From contig JANQQE010000021.1 in assembly GCA_028285105.1 (NCBI GenBank), positions 558,001-622,000 on the forward strand: a stretch of 64,000 nt of DNA. Direction: 5' to 3'. Origin of the DNA: Alphaproteobacteria bacterium. Lineage in GTDB: Bacteria > Planctomycetota > Phycisphaerae > UBA1845. This document shows, piece after piece, positions 7,064-14,337 of the stretch. The notes under the pieces were generated by a model. The model was not told the DNA's origin and searched no databases. It was given only the letters and a program-made list of their open reading frames with translations. The number at the start of each line of letters is the position of its first letter. The first letter of the stretch is position 1. A program made the translations under genes and the position numbers.

Positions 7064-9244
7064 CTATTGCGAATTGCTTGTCGCGGCCAATTGCGGCAGG
7101 ACTTCGCTGTCTGCGTACTTTTCGGGGTTTTTCAGCCAGCGGCGTTTGGCGGCGGCGTTGAACAGGTAGATTCGCTTGCCTTTGTATTCGACGAACGGAT
7201 CGCTGTCCGTCACCACGCGATTTTGGAACACCGGGCAATACGTCTGCGTCAGTTTCCGTTTTGGAATCTCCAACCCCTCAAGTTGCGGCAGGTTGGCGAT
7301 GGATGCGTATGCATCGGGATTACCGTACCACTTGTCCATACACGTCTCGCAACAGACAGCCACCTGCCGCCCCTTGTACTTCGCAACCGGGCAATCGGTG
7401 TCAATGCGCTCGTCGGTCATGATCGGGCAGAACTCTTGACCCAAAAGCGCCGGATGTTTCGCACTTTTTCCGGCGGATTTCGTCACGTTTTGGACAGTGT
7501 CGTTCTTTTTCGTCTCTCGATAAAAGGCAGCCGCTGCAATTGTCTCTTTCAATTCAATCGGGTCGGTTGCAGGCGCATCCATCGGCTTGATCGCCACCGC
7601 TTCAAGCAAGTCCAGATTGTCGCCTTTGCTCGCACCGCCTAAAACCAGAACCTGCGATCCGATGGGGGCCATCCTGTGAACGATGCGCGGGGTGGTGTCT
7701 GCCACCCATTCCCATGATTTGGCTTCGGGGTTCATGCGGTAGAGTCCACCATCGCCCACGCTGACAAATAAGTTTCGATCCTGAACGCAGGCGGCTGGCG
7801 CGAATCCGTTCATCGATTCGCCGGGAAGGTCGGGCCCTTCCGACCAGCGCTGTTTAATGGTGTCGAAGACTTCAACACGGCGACTTGGCTTTGCCGATTC
7901 GTTGAAACCGCCCAAGACGTAGATGCGATGGTCGAGGACGGCAGCGATCAGTGCGCGGCGGATGAATGGTTGGGGGTGTTCGATCCAATCGGCATTGGGA
8001 TCGGAAAGATCGATGGAAAGCATCCGATTGTGCCAGGCGATTTTCTTGTTGGCTTGCATGTGCCAACCGCCAAGCACGTAAAGATTCGTTCCGACGACGA
8101 CGACATCGTGCGACGATCGCGGCTCAGGGAGCGGGGCGATGTCGGTCCAGGCCATGGTGGCTGGGTCGAAGCGTTGTGCCGACGTGACCGATCGGTTGTC
8201 TGACGGCGAGTCTGCTTCGTTGAGCGACGCCATGCCGCCGACGCGATAGATGCAGCCGTTATAAGCGGCGAGGTTCATACCTTGGAGCGCCGGTCCGGAG
8301 GGCAATTGTTGCCACGTTCCGCGACTGATGAGGTCCATTCGCCAAAGTTCGCCCGAGGCTGATTTCGTGTGGTATTCGTGCGTCGGAGCTATGTGACCGC
8401 CGTAAACGTAGAGCCATCCGTCGAGTACATCAGCGCCGAAGCTTGCGGTAGGAAACGGTAAATCGGTCCAACGGCTGACGGCAATACTTGATGGCGTGCT
8501 GGGGGCTGAAGTGACGGGCTGGCTTTTTTGGGGTTGGGTTTCCTTCAAAGTTGGCTCGCCCGAAAAGTTAAACACCAGCAGACCGTAGTGGCGGATCTCG
8601 TCAAAGGCTTCGCCGTTGAGTTCTCCGGGGGTGCGATCCCAATTGCGTGCCCACGCGCCGTAGCGCCCCGGTGCGGTGACAGCTTGTGTCATTCCCGATC
8701 CGTCGGTGAACATTTTTTCCTGCTCACCGGATGGGTGGATGAGGGTAAGTTCGCTTTCCGGTTGGATGCGACCGTTGGCTCGCACCTGTAAACGAAACTC
8801 GCTGCCGTTGCGACTGACGACAGGAATGATCTCGACGGGAGCATCGTCACCGATGATCGTTCGTGGGTCGGCAGGATCGCCGAGAATGGTTTTGGGGTGG
8901 TATTGGAGCCAATGCGGGGTCGGTCCGCGCTTGACCATTCCGAAATCGACGAGGCCATGAATGACGCGCAAGCCGGAACCGGGTACGTCGAAGCGCAGGC
9001 TGTTCTTGTCGTTCGGTAGCGCGGTGACAGGCGTGTCGATTCCCTCGGCATTGCGGACTTGCAAACGAACGTCGTTGAGGATTTTCACATCCAAGCCGTC
9101 TTCGGCGTAAAGCGTTTCGCTCATGATGACGTTGGCGGCTGACCCGTCGTCGGTCGGTACCACAAAAGTAAAATGAGCCCGGGCGATGAGTGCCGACATT
9201 GAAAGGTAAGCCAGGCAAAGTCCAAAGGTGGGTGAGCGGATCAT
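7064..9244 (-). CDS. Exported DUF4198-like / kelch-repeat / YHS-domain protein
   Basis: 726 aa from ATG at 9244, chosen because a signal peptide (MIRSPTFGLCLAYLSMS...ARA) starts there and GGAAAGG lies about 7 bases upstream; the frame is open further upstream without homologous content. Residues about 23-240 resemble the DUF4198/NikM-type beta domain (HFTFVVPTDDGSAANV). About 270-600 hold kelch repeats (YVYGGH, YRVGGM, YVLGGW, YVLGGF, LVLGGA at regular intervals), forming a beta-propeller. The C-terminus has a YHS-like domain with CPV...YKGRQVAVCCETC and NPDAY, then a second YHS copy in which the paired Cys are lost (YLFNAAAKRRW). YHS domains are usually metal-associated. The combination suggests an extracytoplasmic metal- or ligand-binding protein; its substrate is unknown. 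The TlpA-domain gene downstream on the same strand may be co-expressed. Confidence 0.8.
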   Translation of the reverse strand: MIRSPTFGLCLAYLSMSALIARAHFTFVVPTDDGSAANVIMSETLYAEDGLDVKILNDVRLQVRNAEGIDTPVTALPNDKNSLRFDVPGSGLRVIHGLVDFGMVKRGPTPHWLQYHPKTILGDPADPRTIIGDDAPVEIIPVVSRNGSEFRLQVRANGRIQPESELTLIHPSGEQEKMFTDGSGMTQAVTAPGRYGAWARNWDRTPGELNGEAFDEIRHYGLLVFNFSGEPTLKETQPQKSQPVTSAPSTPSSIAVSRWTDLPFPTASFGADVLDGWLYVYGGHIAPTHEYHTKSASGELWRMDLISRGTWQQLPSGPALQGMNLAAYNGCIYRVGGMASLNEADSPSDNRSVTSAQRFDPATMAWTDIAPLPEPRSSHDVVVVGTNLYVLGGWHMQANKKIAWHNRMLSIDLSDPNADWIEHPQPFIRRALIAAVLDHRIYVLGGFNESAKPSRRVEVFDTIKQRWSEGPDLPGESMNGFAPAACVQDRNLFVSVGDGGLYRMNPEAKSWEWVADTTPRIVHRMAPIGSQVLVLGGASKGDNLDLLEAVAIKPMDAPATDPIELKETIAAAAFYRETKKNDTVQNVTKSAGKSAKHPALLGQEFCPIMTDERIDTDCPVAKYKGRQVAVCCETCMDKWYGNPDAYASIANLPQLEGLEIPKRKLTQTYCPVFQNRVVTDSDPFVEYKGKRIYLFNAAAKRRWLKNPEKYADSEVLPQLAATSNSQ

Positions 9245-9420
9245 AAGAGCCTTTCCAGCCGCATACGGGCCGATATTCAAAGAAATGCCAGGCGCCAAGC
9301 CAGCACTGGTTTTCACAAGTTGGGGGATTAAATCGAGAAAAGTTGGATGTGTCAAACTTCGCTTGCGGGACGGGGGTTCGGCTTCTTCGGCACAAGAGTT
9401 CGGATGGATGATTTGCAAGG

Positions 9421-9801
9421 TCAGGCCTTGATGACGGGAACGTCGTATTGGCTGAAGCTTTTGTCGCGGGTGATGACGGTCAGGTTTTCGATTTGCGCCT
9501 GCGCGATCTGCATTCGATCGAATGGGTCTTGATGGTGCAGGGGAAGGTCCGTGACGGCGAGCGCGTGCGGCAGACCAATTGGCAAGACCTCGATGTGGTC
9601 TTTGGCGAGTACATCGGAAAGGTTTGTGGGGAAGTCGAGACGCCCGAGGTTCTTCTTGATCGACACTTCCCAAGCGGCAGCAGTGCTGAAATACATGGCG
9701 TTTGAGCCGCTGGCGATGATGTCGCGGGCGTCAGCCGAAAGCTTGGTTGGTTCCGCAAACCACCAAAGCAGGGCGTGTGTGTCGAGCAGGAATCGGCGCA
9801 T
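9421..9801 (-). CDS. vapC: PIN-domain toxin (VapC family)
   Basis: 126 aa. PIN-domain acidic residues are visible: Asp7 in LLDTHALLWW, Glu in AAAWEVSIKK, Asp in DPFDRMQIAQA and Asp in TRDKSF. The LLDTHxLLW opening is typical of the VapC-like PIN group paired with Phd/YefM antitoxins. The product is expected to be a Mg-dependent endoribonuclease acting on tRNA or rRNA when free of antitoxin. The start codon directly follows the antitoxin stop (no gap), the usual coupled arrangement. Confidence 0.9.
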   Translation of the reverse strand: MRRFLLDTHALLWWFAEPTKLSADARDIIASGSNAMYFSTAAAWEVSIKKNLGRLDFPTNLSDVLAKDHIEVLPIGLPHALAVTDLPLHHQDPFDRMQIAQAQIENLTVITRDKSFSQYDVPVIKA

Positions 9802-10041
9802 TTATTCGGGTGTCGCGAATGCCTTCGAGATTTCGTCCGGAAGCGGTTCGTCAAAATCGTCGCCGATGCGCACCAGCCCCTTCCAATGTCCACCAGTACG
9901 GTCGCGGTCTTCTGCACAGAAACCGGTCAGTCGCGCAACCGGCTTGCCAGCTTTCGCAATGATGATCTCCTCGCCGTTGGCAACGCGCTCCAACAGCTGG
10001 GAAAGATGCGTCTTGGCTTCATGCGTATTCACGGTATCCAT
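9802..10041 (-). CDS. Phd/YefM-family antitoxin
   Basis: 79 aa. MDTVNTHEAKTHLSQLLERV followed by NGEEIIIAKAGKPVARL is the classic Phd/YefM N-terminal DNA-binding and dimerisation fold. The C-terminal tail (DDFDEPLPDEISKAF) is acidic and matches the flexible toxin-binding part. It neutralises the adjacent PIN toxin and probably represses the operon. A near-perfect palindrome starts five bases upstream of its start codon. Confidence 0.9.
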   Translation of the reverse strand: MDTVNTHEAKTHLSQLLERVANGEEIIIAKAGKPVARLTGFCAEDRDRTGGHWKGLVRIGDDFDEPLPDEISKAFATPE

Positions 10042-10045
10042 GTAA

Positions 10046-10062
10046 TTAGTCTATTAAACTAA
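10046..10062 (-). promoter_or_regulatory. Candidate autoregulatory operator of the toxin-antitoxin pair
   Basis: TTAGTCTATTAAACTAA is palindromic at 14 of 16 paired positions around its centre (TTAGT-N7-ACTAA). It lies 5-21 bases upstream of the antitoxin start in an AT-rich patch. Phd/YefM antitoxins normally bind such palindromes over their promoters, so this fits; the assignment is inference. Confidence 0.5.
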
Positions 10063-10167
10063 GTTTCATGAGTCAATTCTTCGTCGGCAGTTTCTCGTCT
10101 ATTTTAATTCGTTTATTCATAATAATTTGCGCTCAGCGCTGATGGCAGGTAGCCGTTGTCAACGTGC

Positions 10168-10875
10168 CTAATCCCATTCAATGTCGCGACCAGGACTGAG
10201 GTCCGCGGGATCGCAGCCCTTTCGAAACAGGCGCGCGGGGGCAGCATGTAGTGCGGCTTTCCCGTCGTTGACTTGGATCATCCCGCCTTCCCACAAGCCG
10301 ATGACGGGGGTGTCGTTCATTTCGTGGAATTCGCGGAGGCGGTCGTCGCGGGTTTCGCCGAAGTGCTGACAGTATGTGTCACTTTCTTTGACGTATGTGC
10401 TTCCGTAGAAATAGTGGGCGTTGATTTGGAATGGGACCAAGCCGAGGGCGTTGAACGATGGCGGCATGCAGATGGGCATGTCGTTGGTGGTCATCATCGT
10501 TGGGCAGGCGACGTTTGTGCCGGCACTGATGCCGAGATAGGGCATGCCTTCTTGCACGCGCATGCGGATGACATTGAGCAGGTCGAAATCGTACAGTGAT
10601 TTGAGTAGGCGAAATGTATTGCCACCGCCGACATAAATACCTTCGGCTTCTTCGATGGCGCGCGTGGGGTCGTCTCTACGGTGGATGCCTTGAATCTTAT
10701 AGCCGCCATGCAGGTTGTTGTCGGTGATGAGCGCTTCGTAGGCGTCGTGATCGTGCAGGGCGTAGGGGACAAACAGCAGCGTTTCGATATCGCCAAAGTG
10801 CTGCTGCATCATTGCAGACAGATTGGCTTTGCGTTCGTCGGTTCGGAATCCGCCGCTGCCTAGTAGGATTTTCAT
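10168..10875 (-). CDS. pepE: Dipeptidase E (peptidase S51)
   Basis: 235 aa, close to the 229 aa of Salmonella PepE. The nucleophile Ser117 sits in LGISAGTNVA; Asp132 (TTNDMPI) and His154 (NAHYFYG) fit the Ser-Asp-His triad of the family. YVGGGNTFRLL upstream is also diagnostic. The enzyme hydrolyses Asp-X dipeptides in the cytoplasm. It stands alone, on the same strand as the toxin-antitoxin pair but separated by about 120 bases; a dispersed repeat lies just upstream. Confidence 0.93.
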   Translation of the reverse strand: MKILLGSGGFRTDERKANLSAMMQQHFGDIETLLFVPYALHDHDAYEALITDNNLHGGYKIQGIHRRDDPTRAIEEAEGIYVGGGNTFRLLKSLYDFDLLNVIRMRVQEGMPYLGISAGTNVACPTMMTTNDMPICMPPSFNALGLVPFQINAHYFYGSTYVKESDTYCQHFGETRDDRLREFHEMNDTPVIGLWEGGMIQVNDGKAALHAAPARLFRKGCDPADLSPGRDIEWD

Positions 10876-10905
10876 TGTTTATTTTCGCTTTTGCACGATT
10901 CGGTT

Positions 10906-10926
10906 GGTCCGCACAGCGGACCCTAC
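10906..10926. repeat. Solo copy of the GGTCCGCACAGCGGACC repeat family
   Basis: GGTCCGCACAGCGGACCCTAC contains the palindrome GTCCGC-ACA-GCGGAC. The same unit forms both ends of the elements at 14263-14327 (with one exchanged base per arm) and 48085-48164. Here no left arm is present upstream, so it is a solo or decayed copy. Confidence 0.6.
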
Positions 10927-10959
10927 GTACTGTTCGGATCTAGTTAGTGTCTCATTGTG

Positions 10960-11040
10960 TCACTCCCGCGCACGCGGGAGTCCAGTACGGTTTTGTGGGT
11001 GCTGCGTACTTCTGGATTCCCGCTTTCGCGGGAATGACGG
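10960..11040. repeat. REP-like inverted repeat element
   Basis: About 81 bases in the intergenic gap between pepE and the membrane-protein gene. It opens with TCACTCCCGCG-cacg... and closes with ...CGCGGGAATGAC, so the two ends are imperfect inverted copies. Each end is itself a hairpin (CTCCCGCG/CGCGGGAG and TTCCCGC/GCGGGAA). A second copy of the right-hand unit (CTGGATTCCCGC...GCGGGAATGAC) is at 50774-50801, making it a dispersed family. Confidence 0.65.
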
Positions 11041-11106
11041 CTGTGTGTCGAGCTTCAAAGTTGCGCGCACCGGATGCGTGGAGTGTAACACGAACTTGGT
11101 CGAACG

Positions 11107-11964
11107 TCAGATGCGGACTTTGAGGATCGGTTTGACGATTAGGGCTGCGATGATCGAAATGACGAGGAAGCTTATGACCCAATGGATGTTGAGACCGAAG
11201 ATAGGCGTTTCGTTATTGGGCAGGTTGATGAGGTCGAGTTCGATGCGTTGGATGGCGTCGCCTTTGGCGGCAGACGTTTCGGCAGGGTAGATGGCTTTTT
11301 CTAAGAATGCGGCGCCCGAACGCACGGGGCTGATGCGGGCGTAGCGGTTTTCGCTGACGTGGATTTCTTTTTTCGCTTCGCTGCCGTCGATGGTGATGGC
11401 GGCGATGTGTCGTCCGGGTTCATTGGCTTTGATTTGCCAGATGACTTCGTTTCGTTTGGGGCGATCCTCGAAGTCGTCATGAACCGCGTGACGCGTTTGG
11501 ATTTCGATGGCATCGCCCGCCACTTCCAAACCTGCGTCTACGTCGGTGGCGATTTTTTCGTCGTTAAGTTCAGCCCGCAGCAGAATCGTTTCGCCGACCT
11601 GCATAGGGCGCCACTCATAGCGATTGGCCATCTGCACGACCAGCAGGATCATCGGAATCATCATGACAGCCAGCGGAATCAGCGAGTGCCAGAGCAATCG
11701 GCAAGCGGCCCAGAAGATGCGCCCCTGCGCTTTCAGCGTGACGCCGAGTTCCTCCTTGAACAGTTTGACGGCAAGCAGGTTGGCTTTGATGTCGTCGCGG
11801 ACTTTGCCGATGGCGGTCTGGTTTGACGTGTACTTGTAGATCAACAATGCGACAACGCCGGTCACGCTCGACCAGAACGTAAGCGATAACCATCCCGGCC
11901 AACTTTCCATGACAGAAAAGCAGGCGTCGAAGATAGTCGTCAGGATGCTGTTGATCGTGTTCAT
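11107..11964 (-). CDS. Conserved membrane protein of the phosphodiesterase operon
   Basis: 285 aa. Predicted membrane segments: about residues 27-44 (WSSVTGVVALLIYKY), 90-112 (LIPLAVMMIPMILLVVQM) and 262-282 (WVISFLVISIIAALIV), with a basic loop (VRDDIKANLLAVKLFKEELG) between the first two and a periplasmic beta-rich domain before the last. The loop and spacing recall the Oxa1/YidC-like DUF106 topology, but I cannot confirm homology. It is last in the operon after the two phosphodiesterases and the ribbon-helix-helix gene. The role is unknown; assembly or anchoring of the envelope phosphodiesterases is a reasonable guess. Confidence 0.6.
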   Translation of the reverse strand: MNTINSILTTIFDACFSVMESWPGWLSLTFWSSVTGVVALLIYKYTSNQTAIGKVRDDIKANLLAVKLFKEELGVTLKAQGRIFWAACRLLWHSLIPLAVMMIPMILLVVQMANRYEWRPMQVGETILLRAELNDEKIATDVDAGLEVAGDAIEIQTRHAVHDDFEDRPKRNEVIWQIKANEPGRHIAAITIDGSEAKKEIHVSENRYARISPVRSGAAFLEKAIYPAETSAAKGDAIQRIELDLINLPNNETPIFGLNIHWVISFLVISIIAALIVKPILKVRI

Positions 11965-12040
11965 GTAAAGCCAAACGAATCGCTGCTCGTAAGCACTGGC
12001 TGGCTAGCAGCCGGTGGCACACTTTGGGGTTGCGCGTTTC

Positions 12041-12229
12041 CTATTCCAGATACCCGAGTCCTTTGAGCCGTTCGGTGACTTCTTCCGGCGAGCCAGCTGA
12101 CTCCAACTTGGCGAGTTCTTTCTCGATCATGTGGGTGATGAACTCTTCGGCGCTGGCGTATCCGGCGATGTCGGCGACTTTGGCGACGCGGTCGTAGAGC
12201 GACGATTCGATTTTGATCTTGGTGGCCAT
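12041..12229 (-). CDS. Small ribbon-helix-helix-like protein with RLKGLGYLE tail
   Basis: 62 aa. MATKIKIESSLYDRVAKVAD then GYASAEEFITHMIEKELAKLE has the strand-helix-helix layout of CopG/Arc-type ribbon-helix-helix proteins. The last 15 residues (SPEEVTERLKGLGYLE) resemble the ...LRALGYxx tail common at the C-terminus of sulfatases and alkaline-phosphatase-family proteins. It lies 8 bases after the phosphodiesterase stop; its AGGAG ribosome-binding site sits in that gene's last codons, so translation is probably coupled. Either a DNA-binding regulator of the operon or a small partner of the phosphodiesterases. Confidence 0.75.
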   Translation of the reverse strand: MATKIKIESSLYDRVAKVADIAGYASAEEFITHMIEKELAKLESAGSPEEVTERLKGLGYLE

Positions 12230-12237
12230 CGTGAAGA

Positions 12238-14337
12238 TTACTCCTGTTTTGTTTGTGCGACGGTTGCGGTAAAGACGTTGCTGCCCCGCATGTTGTCGGG
12301 CGGTTGAATGTCGAATGCCGAAAGAATCGAGGGGGCCATGTCTTCAAGGTCCGGGTCGGCGAGATGCACGTTGCGGTTTGAGAAGATTACACCGGGAACA
12401 AGGTCGGTGGCGATGCAGTGGTCGCTGCACCACGCTTCCTTGTTGTCGTGCAGCATGGTCTTGGGCGATCCGCCGAGTGCGGTCGGCCAACCGCATCGAT
12501 AGTCGAGGGCGTAACCGATCTGCATGTCCGGGCCGTGGATGATCTCATCGCCCTGATAGACTTCGTCGGCGAAGTACACTTCCTTGATAACGAGGCGGTT
12601 GGATTCCGGATCGCGAATGGTCTTGAGCTTTTCGCGGATTTCGTTCATTAAATCGTCTTTGTCGATCGGGTTGACGATACCGTGCTTCTCCCGGCCCCTC
12701 ATGTTGAGGTACAAACCGTTGATGCCGACGGCGTAGGCTTTGGTGGCGCTCCAGTCGAAACCGCTGGTGTCGCTGCGGCTGCCATTGGGCTTGAGTTTGG
12801 CGTAACCGTTTTCGATCAGCCAGGTGTTTAGGTTGACGCCGCGGTCGAAGTCGGCGAACCCGTGGTCGGAGACACAGATGATGGTGGCATCGGGGAATGC
12901 GGTCATTACTTTGCCGAGGGCTTTATCGACTTCAACGTACACTTCGCGGACGGTGTTCTTGTACTTCGCGCTTTCTTCGGGCGTGAGGGCTGGGTGCGAG
13001 TCGGCCATCGCCGACCAGAACATGTGAGCGATCTGATCGGTGCTTCCAAAGTAGAAGAACAGCAAGCCGTCGTTGTAATGCTCGATGGCATAGTCGAGCA
13101 GGCGAAGGCGTTCGGCGTAGATCAGTTCGGCGTGTTCGAGAAATTCGTCGCGCGTCAGGATGCCAGCCCGAAGGCCTTGCGTATCTTCCGGCAGACCTTG
13201 TGTGAAGTATGGCCCCGTGGCTTTGGCGACGGTGGTGCTAAGATCGCTGGGGATGCTGATCGGCATTGCGGGCGATTCGGGGTCGATCTGTACGGCCGTC
13301 ACGTAGAGTTCGATCGTCGGCTGAACTTGGCGGAGATACAAACGCACTTTGCCCGACATCGATTGCGTAGCCGTGCCCGCGACGGTTGGTCCGAACCCAA
13401 AGCTGATCGTCTGCCATTCGCTCCATTCGCCACTCTTAAGCAGCACGCGAGCGCCTTCCCATTCGATGAGTGCCGAATCGGTTTTCTTGTTGCGGAAAAT
13501 GGTGAACGGAACTTTGAGCGGTTCGTAGAGTTCGGTTTCGCTGGCTTTTTCCGGGTCGAGCAAGGCGTCGGGCGGTCCGTGGAATTCGCCCATCGCGACA
13601 TCGCCCCCGACGGGGTTCATTTCGAGGTTGAACGTTTCCGCGCCGCCGACGTTCTTGAACTTGCGCGTCGAACCGGTGGTGTAGAGCGATGATGTACCGG
13701 GGCTGCCGGTCAGGTCGGGCGTGCCCATGTCGGTGAGCGTGATGAATTCTCCCGGTCCGGGCGATTCCGACGGGGGGTAGTTAGCCGGCATGCGGTAGAC
13801 GTGGGCGTTGATGCCGGCTTCTGTCAGGTATTCCCAGAACGCTCGGCCGTTGCGTGCGATCGCCAAGGTGCTTTCGCCCCAGACGGGCAGTTTCCAATGT
13901 CCCCACGGAATCGACCAGACTTCGCCGCTGCTAATGTTCGAGGTTGAGAATTTTGGCGAATAGGTGTTCGGGTCGCGATGGATGAAATCGAAGATGCCAT
14001 GTTCGCCGGGGTTGGTTCCGGTGGTGAACGTGGTCCAGGCGACGGGACTTTGCGGCGGTGTGGAGGTGCCGAGCGGTTTGAAACTGCCAGCGTCTGCCAG
14101 TTTCGCGAAGTTTGGCAGCAGGCCCTGGTTCATCATTTCTTCGGAGAGCTTCGGGTCCATGCCGTCGAATCCGAGGACGATGACTTGTTTGCCATTGGAT
14201 TTGGGTTGGGCGGATTCGTTGCATGCGCCGGTGAAGCAAAGCGCAAACGTCAATATTGCGATGTAGGGTGCGCTGTGCGCACCATTGTAAGCGATTGGTT
14301 GGCGGTGGTGCGCACAGCGCACCCTACGGGTTTTCAT
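12238..14337 (-). CDS. Alkaline phosphatase superfamily phosphodiesterase, lipoprotein
   Basis: 699 aa. A lipobox-like TGAC ends a hydrophobic stretch at residue 39 (AILTFALCFTGAC). The catalytic domain shows VIVLGFDGMDPKLSEEMM (metal-binding Asp), PPQSPVAWTTFTTGTNPGEHG (nucleophile region, Ser/Thr), FGSTDQIAHMFW, VSDHGFADFDRG and SDHCIATD. These are the metal-ligand motifs of the type I phosphodiesterase/nucleotide pyrophosphatase group. The start ATG overlaps the stop of the upstream paralogue as ATGA, so they are co-translated. Residues about 5-24 are encoded by a dispersed inverted-repeat element, giving an abnormally long, odd n-region. The product is probably attached to a membrane in the periplasm; the substrate is unknown. 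Confidence 0.85.
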   Translation of the reverse strand: MKTRRVRCAHHRQPIAYNGAHSAPYIAILTFALCFTGACNESAQPKSNGKQVIVLGFDGMDPKLSEEMMNQGLLPNFAKLADAGSFKPLGTSTPPQSPVAWTTFTTGTNPGEHGIFDFIHRDPNTYSPKFSTSNISSGEVWSIPWGHWKLPVWGESTLAIARNGRAFWEYLTEAGINAHVYRMPANYPPSESPGPGEFITLTDMGTPDLTGSPGTSSLYTTGSTRKFKNVGGAETFNLEMNPVGGDVAMGEFHGPPDALLDPEKASETELYEPLKVPFTIFRNKKTDSALIEWEGARVLLKSGEWSEWQTISFGFGPTVAGTATQSMSGKVRLYLRQVQPTIELYVTAVQIDPESPAMPISIPSDLSTTVAKATGPYFTQGLPEDTQGLRAGILTRDEFLEHAELIYAERLRLLDYAIEHYNDGLLFFYFGSTDQIAHMFWSAMADSHPALTPEESAKYKNTVREVYVEVDKALGKVMTAFPDATIICVSDHGFADFDRGVNLNTWLIENGYAKLKPNGSRSDTSGFDWSATKAYAVGINGLYLNMRGREKHGIVNPIDKDDLMNEIREKLKTIRDPESNRLVIKEVYFADEVYQGDEIIHGPDMQIGYALDYRCGWPTALGGSPKTMLHDNKEAWCSDHCIATDLVPGVIFSNRNVHLADPDLEDMAPSILSAFDIQPPDNMRGSNVFTATVAQTKQE
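14263..14327. repeat. 65-bp element with 22-bp perfect inverted repeats inside a coding region
   Basis: The left arm 14263-14284 and right arm 14306-14327 are exact inverse complements (GTAGGGTGCGCTGTGCGCAC+CA), around a 21-base centre. Each arm is itself palindromic (GTGCGC-TGT-GCGCAC). It lies entirely in the signal-peptide region of the lipoprotein phosphodiesterase gene. Close relatives are at 48085-48164 and 10906-10926. It looks like a MITE/REP-type mobile palindrome. Confidence 0.75.

Noticed and set aside
12862..13692. Long plus-strand ORF opposite the phosphodiesterase
   Set aside because: Antisense to a gene with strong catalytic motifs; composition is the usual shadow of a high-GC codon pattern.
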